Source of the DNA: Pomacea canaliculata
Lineage: Eukaryota > Mollusca > Gastropoda > Architaenioglossa > Ampullariidae
Direction: 5' to 3'
Assembly (NCBI RefSeq): GCF_003073045.1
Contig: NC_037594.1
Span: 27,578,737-27,642,736 of the forward strand
DNA length: 64,000 nt
The position numbers and the translations under genes were made by a program. Below are positions 23,651 through 33,530 of the stretch, piece by piece. How positions within the stretch are numbered: position 1 is the first letter of the stretch; every line of letters begins with the position of its first letter. The notes beneath the pieces were generated by a model. That model saw only the letters and a list, made by a program, of their open reading frames with translations. It was not told where the DNA came from and searched no databases.

Positions 23651-23865
23651 TTAGGTCAGATTTTGGTGAGTGTCGGATGAAGGGCGCGGGGCAACTCCTG
23701 GCATGTCGATGTTGAGACGGAACCTGTGGCCCGAGATGGTGACATAGGACGGCAGTTCTAGAGAGAACTTCATCATGAAGTCGATCTGCTCCGACAGTTG
23801 CTGGCACATGGAGGCGTTAATGGCACCGTGGTCTTGATCGTGGCCGTGGCCATGACCCGGTGAAT
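23651..23865 (-). CDS. Terminal exon of a small His-rich secreted-type protein (partial)
   Basis: A 71-codon terminal exon follows acceptor tgattgaag and ends at TAA. It begins with one split codon, then SPGHGHGHDQDHG, a single Cys (ASMCQQL), an amphipathic segment (SEQIDFMMKFSLELPSYVT) and ends SSDTHQNLT. The His/Gly/Asp run could bind metal ions. Entry at phase 1 matches the intron phase after the signal-peptide exons of both neighbouring genes, so a signal exon is expected upstream (23900-24870), but I could not find a convincing one. I do not recognise the family. It could also be a decayed gene. Confidence 0.45.
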
Positions 23866-24113
23866 CTTCAATCAGACATAAAAAAATTAAAAGATTGTAA
23901 AACACTTGTAAAAAAATTATATAATATCAAAGGATTAAAAGTAATGTACTTCAATTGTTGTACTAATAGTTTCTCTTGACCAAGAGTGTATCGATGAAGA
24001 ACACATTTTGGGAGCAAGAAGCTGGTAATGGAAGGAGTGTACTCCTGTCGATCCTCATTGACTTGTGGGAGTTCCAGAGTTCGTGTGAATGATCAGCTCA
24101 AGGCATTTACATA

Positions 24114-24236
24114 TATTATATCCTATTCTGTGTTCTATCAAGGTGTTTTCCTATCTTGTATCCTATGCTGTATTCTTGCGAGGCATTTTTATATTTTGTA
24201 TCCTATTCTGTATTGTCACTAGACCTTTTTATCAGT
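24114..24236. repeat. Degenerate tandem repeat, about 46-bp unit x 3
   Basis: 'tatcctattctgtgttct', 'tatcctatgctgtattct' and 'tatcctattctgtattgt' recur, each followed by an aggcatttttatat-like stretch. Confidence 0.7.
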
Positions 24237-24669
24237 TTCGAATGATGTCTTGTGAAGTTGTATTCTAAGACTAACTTATCCCTTTGTATGTTTTAGCGTC
24301 TGCATGATCATTCATTGGAAATGCACACGATTCTCTTCACATGAAGCATTTAAACAGTTGTTATCTTTCTGAAAATACATGAGACAGTTGTAGCTTGTTA
24401 TTATCGATGATCGTGAAGCCCACTATTATTGCTGCTGCCATCAGGTTGGTCGTTAAAGTCACCATCATCGTCTTCACTCGTCATTATCGTCCTCCCCGCA
24501 GCCATCACACCCCTCCCTACCACAACCACCACCACCCCCTTTCCCCTGAAAAATGTTGGATAACGTCATCTCATTTTTTTCTGAAGTCTGGAGAAGATTT
24601 CTAAGTTCTATTTCTTTTTAAAAAAAAATACATTCTAAACATGAGACAACTTTCTTCATAAGACTAGAC

Positions 24670-24675
24670 TTTATT
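24670..24675 (-). terminator. Polyadenylation signal of the 73-aa secreted-protein gene
   Basis: AATAAA on the minus strand about 200 bp beyond the TAG at 24878. Confidence 0.55.
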
Positions 24676-24877
24676 TTTTTAAAAAAGATAAATAAATAAA
24701 AGGTGCGCTGATAAGCATTTATTTGGATGTAAAACAAACTGTTTAAGAATAATGTTTACACAATTTAAACTGAGTACACTACAGAAAGATATCTGAGCAC
24801 ATTAAAGTCTTTCTTCTCTCCCTTTTCCCCCCGAGTCAGTCGCTCGTTTAAATAATCAAGGGAGATAATTTAAATTA

Positions 24878-25750
24878 CTAGTTAGAGAAGACATTGGGGT
24901 CGCCCTTGAAGTCAGGTGCGAGGTTGACTCGGAGCATGATGGGGTACACCTGCATGGTAAGCGTGCTCGGTGCATGCTGGGAAGGTTCATCGTTTCGTCG
25001 CCCTACGGCAAATCCGAAGTAAAAGAAGGTGAGTAGAAATTATTAGTGTGTGTGTGTGTGTTTTGTGACCAATCATTGATAAAATATATTTGCTTTGTCC
25101 ATTAACTGATTATTTCGGACACAATATTAACAGACCGCTAGAAAAATTAAACATTTAGGGGAAGGGTTAATACCTAAAACGGCTTTTTGTTGGGTTAAGT
25201 GCTAAAATGTTTCAAACACTTATCTGGAAAAGATTGTAATTTGTTTGCCGCCACTTAGTGTGTTCCCAATTTATTTCTTGGCCTAATATTTGCTAGTCCA
25301 GATGGTTGTATTTTAGGAAGATTAACCCTAGATTGCAACGGGACACTTGAAACTTAGGTTTATGGGATGATCAGAGCCATGACAGTACATAACTAAAGCA
25401 TTTTGACTAAGAGGAGACACCATATTCCTAATGAACCTTCCTCCGAGCCTAGAAACATTTTTTCTCAGCACATGTGCGAATCATGAAAAAGAAGAAAGTT
25501 GTGAGTATGAATGTTTAAAGTCTTACTGAAGAGAAAAGCTTGTGAAATACTTGAACTGTGAAACTGGTAACCGCACTAAAGAGAGAAACTTGGTGTCGTT
25601 TGTTGTGCCAAGTGCCAACTGATGTGTGAGAGGACAGGGTGAGGTAGACATACCTGTGACGGCGCCATCTGTCTTTTGAAGAGATGCCGACTGGCAGAAG
25701 ACAAAGGTCATCAGGACAAGAAGGAAATGCACGAAGAGGCGAGTCATCAT
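24878..25750 (-). CDS. Small secreted protein, 73 aa
   Basis: Two coding exons, 25750-25654 and 25002-24878, join in phase (donor CACAG/gtatgt, acceptor gccgtag). The start is the first of two adjacent Met codons, 12 bases after an acceptor (tctgtag), so a 5' UTR exon lies upstream. Residues 1 to about 22 form a classic signal peptide (MMTRLFVHFLLVLMTFVFCQ). The mature part is short, has no Cys after cleavage, and ends YPIMLRVNLAPDFKGDPNVF. I recognise no family. Its location beside the silk-like and His-rich genes, on the same strand and with the same phase-1 break after the signal exon, suggests a local group of secreted matrix or peptide products. Confidence 0.65.
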
Positions 25751-26221
25751 GATTTGTTTTACCTACAGATAAATACAAGTGAGGTTTGGTATTACACACA
25801 AAAATCGTTTTCTAAAGACTATAGTAGTCTGGCTCTAAAAAACTTTGCAAAAAAGATTTCGTTACACTATTCCTTTTTGTCTTCTTATAGTTGGTTTAGT
25901 TTGTCTGCTGGCATAAAAACACAAGCCACAAGAAAGAAAGGAAAAAAAAAGTTTACGAAATTCGAGATTTCAATGATAGCGAACAAAAAACCCATCGCAT
26001 TCAAAAAAAAAAAAAAATAGCTAGACACGACCTATAAACAATTCATAAATACAGTCTGAAAAAATCGGTAACTATGGTGATGTAAAACCATTAATGCTAA
26101 TTTTAAACAGTATATAGGTACATTGTCTTTACAAGTCTGTGATATAAAATAATTCATTTTGAATCGTACAGTAATCGAAGAAAACATAGGCTGTAAAATA
26201 AAAGAGCATCCTCTTATCACC

Positions 26222-26345
26222 TGTTGTGAGCCAAGAATGAGATGTCCCAGCTCGTGGTTATCAGGTGTCCTCGCTGACCCGACTCTGGGAGGGTTTGGTG
26301 CTCACTCTGCCTCCGGACCATGGTCGTGAGCGCCTTTATGTGCAC
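26222..26345 (-). promoter_or_regulatory. Possible promoter and 5' UTR exon of the 73-aa gene
   Basis: On the minus strand a TATA-like CATAAAGG (about 26340-26330) precedes a GC-richer stretch ending ACAACAG with donor gtgata at 26221. This mirrors the promoter, non-coding exon 1 and coding exon layout of the silk-like gene. No other sign supports it. Confidence 0.3.
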
Positions 26346-27580
26346 AAACAGCCAGTGAACATCAAACTGGTTCACTGCAGTTCACGTGTTGTTTGTCCCG
26401 AAACTAATATAATTAACCATCAATAAATCACAAATCCCTTAAATCTCTCATTGACAAAATAAAATAAAATAGGAAAGTTTACGAAATTATCAGAAAAGCA
26501 GGCATTGATGAAGCAGCAGCTAACGCAGGACTTTAGTTTGTTAGAGAGCTGTGAGGACGGGTAATCCAGCAGAGGTAGTTCTACTCTGTATGGCCATCAC
26601 CACCATCACCACCCTGTGCCAACAGTCTGTGAGAAGGGAATATTTATTTCTTGCCTCAGGACCCTATGACCAAAGCCACTCTTGTTGATTCCTGTTCAAG
26701 GTAGATGGCGCGGAATGATGTTCAAGCGCTTTGTTTTCTGTATTCATCTTAGTCAAATAATTGATTTCCAGATGCTGTGTTATTACAACCTGTAAAGAGA
26801 TAATGTCAACAACGAAAAAAATCCAGTGTATGTATCGTGCGTGCTCAAGCCAAGTAATGCATCCTTCATTTCTTTTTTTGTTTTGTTTTGTTTGTGTTTA
26901 TACAGTCACAGTAGCAGACAAAGGAGGTTTCGGTCCTAACATCTTAACATGGCTGACGATTTTTCAATTAAGTTGCTGGCGGAACATTTATAGTAGCATC
27001 CCAATAGTTTGTTTAAATGGCATCATGAGAATGGATGTTTAGCACAATTTATGTATGCCGAGTAGGGTGTAAACCGAGTGCACAGCCCCCAAAGCACGTT
27101 TCTACATCAAGTTGAATGTTGTGATGGTGGTGGTGGTGGTGGTCAGTCCCTGGTGTGTACTGACAGTTGTCCTCGCTGTATAGTGTACATAGAACTATAC
27201 AACAGTGCATCTACACAGGCGCTTCACACAACAGTGCATTCAGTAAACTTGATGCTTCAGTGCACCGACACCGTGCCGCACGTGCAACACCCAAAACATC
27301 CATCAGTGTGATGCCGGCAGCTGTGTTGACACGAGTCAGCAGTGCACGCTATCATCTGATGACACATCGCTGCCAGCCTCTGCAAGTCCTCCCTCGGATG
27401 ATGTCACATGGTGATGGAAGGCGACCAAGCTTTTCCTGCTTCCCAAATAAACAGCGTCCTTTGTTTCCATTATTTGTGTACTCAAGGTGATGCATTGATG
27501 CTGTTCGGGACGATTCAGCCTGAAGTCGATAACATCGTGACGAATGGCAGAGAAACCACAAAAATATCTTGTTTGCGGTC
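26346..27580. other. Intergenic, no gene supported
   Basis: Between the secreted-protein group and the T-box 3' end. It contains a CATCACCAC-type trinucleotide run at about 26595 and a GGT run at about 27126 but no convincing exon. Confidence 0.5.
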
Positions 27581-27740
27581 ATTGGTTTATTGAAATAATG
27601 TCATACAAAGATACTTGATTATAGAACAATATACAGCAATCAGAATGTGAAGTTACCTTACTTGACAAATTCCGAGAAATATTTACATGAGCACTTCATA
27701 ATCATTGCAGGTAGTTTGTTATCAGGATTTATGAAGAGTG

Positions 27741-27746
27741 TTTATT
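27741..27746 (-). terminator. Polyadenylation signal of the tandem T-box gene
   Basis: AATAAA on the minus strand 77 bp after the stop at 27823. A second AATAAA lies at 27591-27586 and may be used for a longer 3' UTR. Confidence 0.65.
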
Positions 27747-27822
27747 CATGACAGACTAAGATACAGGACTAATTCTGTACAGTGGCAACATGGAATGTAT
27801 CAGGTAGCCTCACTTCAGTCCA

Positions 27823-30800
27823 TTATCTGTTTCCTTGACCCGTCTGTGAGGAAAGATCGAGGACTTTAGGGGACTCTGTAGGAGAAAGGGAGCTTAGGGA
27901 ACTCATGGAATAGGGGTAGTACAGGAATGGCAGAGGGTTGATGGCGGGCAAGGCAAGTCCATACGCCGCGTGCAAGGGTGAGCGAAACTGATGTAACAGC
28001 GACTGTAGAGGATATGACGTCATGGGCTGTACAGGGGATGATGGCGGCAGGCGATTGGTTGGCAGGCCCAGGTGCGCAGGATGGAGCTGTGGCATGGCAG
28101 GCATGCACACTGATCGAGAGAAGGAAAAAAATGTTACTTTCCTCGCACATCACACCGTACCACTGAACCCACTGAGCACAGGTACGTCACTGTACACCAA
28201 AGAGATTAAACACAAAATACCACTGATGACACTGAGCGCACGTCACAGTACACCGTACCACTGACAGCATGCACGTCACACACTGAGCTACACATGCAGT
28301 ACCACTGACGACACTGAGCACACGTCACATATTACACCGTACCACTGACAGCATGCACGTCACACTCAGCATACTGAGCAACACATGCAATACCACTGAC
28401 GACACAGCACACGTCACACATCACACCGTACTACTGACAACAGGCACGTCACTCAGTACACATGCAGTACCACTGACGACACAGCACACGTCACACATCA
28501 CACCGTACCACTGACAGCACTAAACGCGTGACATCACAAAGTACCACAGACGACAGTGATGACGCTGCGTCACGTGACATCTTACACAGGTTGTTCAAGC
28601 GATGAGTTGGCTCAGGTGTGCGGCTCATAAACGCAGGATTCCATGGCAACGTCCTGAGGTCAGGCGCCGCGAACTGCAGAGGGTAAGTCACCGGGTCTGG
28701 CAACCCTAGAGGGTCAGGGACATGAAAAGACTGTTGAACACAGAAGGTCCGTGCACGTGGAACCACTCCTCCCCCCCCACTATCCTCCGAGGTTTTTAAA
28801 TAATTATGCCAGCTGTTTTTTTTAATTAATCGCAATAAATGTATTTATACCAACTATAGTTTTATACCAACAACAATGAGAGCGCTGCACCCTTATGTTT
28901 ATATGTTTTTATGTTTATATAATAACTTTCATGTCATCAGCTGTATTTACATGTCCTAAGCAGGAAAACTTACTTTCTGGACATTCTTTCTTGACGGTAG
29001 TGCTGGTCAAGGTGCTGACCCTGCGCAGAAAATGTTGAGGTCAGGAATAGACATACTACTTATGTTCTCACAGCCAGGTCATAGGGAGGAACTGTCCAAA
29101 CATGTGATGACAGTCATAATGACAGACACAACCTCCTGCTGTTGCTTATACAAATATACTGAATGACATTTGTTGTAACAGGCAAAGTTTTTTTGTAGTG
29201 ACAATGCACAATACCAAGAGGGCAACACGACTAGACTCTCATATTACAACAAAAACAAACTCCAACTCTACATTCACCAAAGTAATCCAAGTGCCAAAAC
29301 AACAACATCAACACCAAACAATCTCACATCATTAAATCCACCTGCGGTGCAAACACCAATGGAATGAACAGTTGGAACAATATCTCTCCTCTGGTGGAGG
29401 TGTAAGTAGTGTTCACCATACCATCAGAGGTACATAGTGTATTCCTACCTTTTCTTGGCTTTCCGGACCTCCGGCTGGGGACTTGGGGCTTGAGAAGCAG
29501 CGATGAAGGTGGTTTCCGACAAGGGGAAGAACAGAAGGTCCCCGGAGCTGCCGAAACCACCGACAGCGACCTCCTCCTCCTCCCGCACCAGGATCTGCGG
29601 CTGGTAGCGGCGGTTGCGGAGCAGCTTCAGCTGGGAAAGAAGAAGAGATGACAAGGAATGATAACACTTTACACTACTTTAACTGTAGCAGAGCTTTTTT
29701 TTTTAAAAAAAAGTTCATATACTGGTTCTAGTCAGTACTTTGCATATTCCTCCCCTCTATCTCTCTCTCTATATATTTTTCAGCATATCTCTAACCTGTC
29801 CAGATAAAGGCTCACCGAAGAAGAATCATCCAGAGTCGAGTCTAGGGTCACCCGGACCTCGCTGAAGGCGATCCTGTCTTTCATCCACGCCAAGCCAGGC
29901 ATCGGAGAGAAGGGGTGCATATAGGGCTGCACGGTGGTAGGGGTTCGATGAAGGGCAAACACTGAGTTCAATGTCCCGCTTTGAATGTTGGAGAAAATAT
30001 CGTCTGCTGTTGTCAGGTTGAGCCACACTGAGTACATCCGGGCAGGGTCCAGACCACGAAGGGAAATGGTTATGACAGGGAACATGTGCCTGAAAAAGAC
30101 AGAACTTTATATCATTTTCTGGTGAAATTGTATTTAAAAACGTTTATTTCTTTTTTCGGGGGCTGGGATATTTCTAATTAGTCCGTGGAGGAAGAGACGA
30201 GAGAGAGAGAGAGGAAGACAAGGGAGGACAACAAACTAAAATAGAAAGAGAGAGTAAAAGAACAAGCAAGAGATGTACAATGTAACTGGCTTTGAAAATG
30301 CACGTACAGAGTACACACGTTCAATCCATCACTGCGATTCGTGTTCACTGTTCTCTCCAGGACATACACAAGGCGTCGCTCGCGCACACCACGTGTACAC
30401 GTGACCTGCAGTCAACACACAAACATCACGCAGAACGTGTAATCAATCAACCATTCATGCGTGCATGTGCATACACCATCATCATTTTACGGAACAGTGG
30501 ACTCAGACCAAGTTACCTGCCATCTTTCCCGATGCTGAGCTCCTGACCACGTGCCTGGAAGCTTTTCCACAGGCCGCAGTCGTGGAGGAGCAGCTGCACT
30601 CCATGGTCGAACTTCACCACGCAGTCATCTGGGAGGTCCTGCGAAATGACCAACAACAGATACTGAAATTGCTCGAATCCATCAAATTCTGCCTGACTAG
30701 AACTTTGCGGTTGTCATAAAATTCCTTTTGATTATAGTTTACAAATTTTATAAACCTCAGATTACAGGCCAAGAAGCCACTGGATTAAAAACATCACCAC

Positions 30801-33530
30801 CCACTCATCCTTGAATGAACTTGTGACAAGATTTTAAATTCCCAGATGTAAACTTTTCCATTTAACACACCTACACCCGATATAAGAGGTCAGGTTGCTG
30901 ATATCACAAGTCAGAACATAAATGCCTTTAGATGCCGTTGAGGTTACAATGGGACAACTTCCGGTGTTTGTTGGAGGGTTTGCCATGACCTGTCTTGATT
31001 CTGACCTCCTGTGCCCTGCTGAGTATGTAAATGTCTTGAATTTTTATTTTTATCTTTACAACTGGCCATACTTAAGACAAAACAGTTTGAAGGAAGAGAA
31101 AGATTACCAGATTACAAGATGACACTGGACTCTTGCACCACTCCATGTCCGAGGTTGTGGACGCAGGAAGTCCAGGCGACCGTTTGTTTGTTGACCTTTT
31201 GCGGGGGTTCGCTTTACGCATGGCTGGAGGTTTGAAGACATCTCTCTCAGTCTCTCCTGCAAGCGATAGTGGGGGCGACACTGTGGACGACTGGTCCAAA
31301 TGAGTGAACATGTCGCCCGCAATTGTCTTTCCATTGTTATTCTCAAGGTGTTGTGTCGACTCCTCGTCGCCTGCCTTGGACACCGATGATGGCGACTTCG
31401 ATGATGTCTTGTGAGGGTCAGTTTGCATTTTAAGTTCGCGATCTTCGACATCGCACGTATCATCATCGTCTTCATTCTTCACTTTTCTTCCCTGACTTCT
31501 GGACCATGAAGCCGGGGATTTTCTTTCTTCGGAATAACGGTCACTGTGCTGGAACCTGAACTGTGCGGTTGTTGTCATTGAAGGGGTCGAATCTCTGTCC
31601 TCGGAGTTTTCTGTCTGTTCTATCTGGGTTGAGTCGTAAGGTGGCGGACTGGACAGGCGGGTATCAGGGGTGCAGTCCTCAAGTTTGACAGCAGGAGTGT
31701 CAAGAACAGGGGACACAAGTGCCGTGGAGGAGAGTGTTTGAGGAGTAACCGTTGCCTTGGCTCGAGCTGTTTTGGTCGAGGATTTCGTGCCAGACGCAGA
31801 GCTGCTTTTATGTTTGGTGTCCTTCGATTTCGTGACATCTGAAACAAACGGTTTATAATCCTCATTTTGGGACGAGGTATGACATCTTTTTCTGTTATTA
31901 CTTACGGAATTACATTAGAACTTACGTAGGTTTCTAAATTGTAAACTACCAATACAAAGCAGCCGAATTGATAAGAGCAGTGAAACTAGGGATTCAGATA
32001 TTTTACACAGTAAGATTTCTCTAAACTACCTGATCGAGGTCCGTTTGTGTTGGCATCTTCATTCCTGAAACAAAAGGAAACAGATGCGAGGATGTTATTA
32101 TTAATGGCAGGTAAAATGATGTCCTACACGGAAATTAAATATTTTCTCTGTATTTAAGATGACAATGAGAGAGTGAGTGTGTCCTTACCCGGTGACGTGT
32201 GCGTACTTGAAGCCGTTAGCGAAAGGGTTGTGAGTGATCTTCATCCGGGTGATGTTCTCGTTCTGATACTGTGTGACGGCCACGAACACCGTCTCCGGAA
32301 GCGGAAACACGTACTGAACGTCACTGAGGTCTTCGCGCACGATGATCTGCACCATGTACTTGCGCATGGACTGCAGGACGATCTGGCGAACATCGTGCGA
32401 TGACACATCATCAGTCCTGCTTGTTGCTTCACATCTACATTTACTTGCTACTGTATCATAAACTTGACTAACCGCATTTTTAAATTGCATCTCTTTACCT
32501 GCACACAATATTTATCAGATATTTTTATGAAATTTTATTTCCTGGTCAAAACAAGAAATTCAGAGACAGAGAAGTTGGCGTTCTGTTTTGAAAACATGAA
32601 CACACACAACTCTTGCCCTTGTCAAACATTTTCACAGTAGACATTTAATTCAGCTTCAAACGGCGCAACTTACGTTCCCTTGCGAATGTTTGTTGTTGGT
32701 GATCTTGAGTTTGGCGAAGGACACCATCTCCTGGCACCAGAAGGAGCCGCGGTTGGGTGAGGCGGGATGGAGGTAGGTGGTACCCGGGATGGGTGCGGGA
32801 CCGGTGGGTGCGTCGGTCACGCTGACCCAGCGCCGCTGACAGAACTTGTACTGGCGGTTGTCGCACGGCACGACCTGCAGGTGCACCGAGTACAGCAGGG
32901 TGGGGCTCAGCCCCTCCAGAGTCACCATCACGAAGGGGAACATCCGTCTGGGCAAAAGGCAAAAGGTTAATTGTGAACCGCATAATCTGCTCTCGTATTA
33001 ATTTAATTGAAAAAAAGAAATCGAGACTGACAACACCTTCCCCCTCACACACACCAAAAACAAAAATGCAAACCAACTACTTAACATTTGTAAAGGCACA
33101 TCAGAGCAAACAAAGCAGGAACACTCTCACCCCTAAAAAAAAACGTGTGTCAAAGTTTTACACCTCGCATTGACAACTTGGTGAGACTTATGTTTATACT
33201 TCACACATAAATTTAGGAACTGGGAGGAGTGTATTATCCAGATTTTGGGTAAATATTATCCTGCATCGTGTTCAGTTAATTCATTCAAAACAAAATTGCA
33301 TTGTGTAGACACAGTCAAAGTTTTTGACAACTCACTAAAAACCTCGAGTATTCGGAAGATGTGAAAATTTCTGACCTGCCAGCCTTGGTGATGATCATTT
33401 CTGTGCCCTCCTGATGAAAGGAATGCCATAGCGCAGCGTCCAGCAACCGCAGCTTCACTGAACCGTCAAACTTCTCGACGACGGTGATGTTCTCTTGTGA
33501 CGTCACGGTTGGACGTTGTTCTTCTTCCAT
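27823..33530 (-). CDS. T-box transcription factor with two tandem T-box domains (806 aa)
   Basis: Eleven exons join without a phase error: 33530-33376, 32947-32674, 32382-32189, 32064-32030, 31838-31108, 30638-30517, 30089-29816, 29630-29449, 29020-28974, 28705-28586, 28109-27823. T-box 1 (about residues 18-205) has LWHSFHQEGTEMIITKAGRR, MFPFVMVTLEGLSP, YLHPASPNRG, SFAKLKITNN and FVAVTQYQNENITRMKITHN, then NPFAN. A 250-residue Ser/Thr/Lys-rich linker carries a basic NLS-like RKANPRKRSTNKR and two psi-K-x-E sites (VKLE, VKNE). T-box 2 (about 464-655) has LWKSFQARGQELSIGKDGR, MFPVITISLRGLDPARMYSV, YMHPFSP and FFPLSETTFIAAS. The tail ends with VLDLS (794-798), a CtBP-type motif. ATG follows an acceptor (cacccag) at 33541, so a 5' UTR exon lies upstream. 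T-box factors bind DNA and regulate transcription; I could not assign a subfamily. The one uncertain join is donor CTG/gtaatc at 31108 to the acceptor at 30638. Confidence 0.85.
28145..28525. repeat. Minisatellite in T-box intron 10, about 60-bp unit x 5-6
   Basis: Reordered copies of 'cgtaccactgacagcatgca', 'gcacacgtcacacatcacac' and 'actgacgacactgagcacac' fill most of the intron between the last two coding exons. Each copy carries one or two CACGTCAC elements (a CRE/E-box-like half-palindrome). Confidence 0.85.
29449..30638 (-). other. Exon block encoding the second, divergent T-box
   Basis: Exons 30638-30517, 30089-29816 and 29630-29449. The middle exon is 274 bp, exactly the length and phase of the matching exon of T-box 1 (32947-32674). 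The frame upstream of 30638 has a stop and no ATG before the domain starts, so the block cannot begin a separate protein without another exon. The segment that in T-boxes reads VTAYQN...IT.LKI..NPFA is replaced by ASQAPSPQPEVRKAKKR. Confidence 0.8.

Noticed and set aside
24459-24552. Minus-strand Gly-rich exon candidate (GKGGGGGCGREGC) after ttttcag
   Set aside because: Derived from a simple GGT/CAC run, with no donor exon in view; not strong enough to call.
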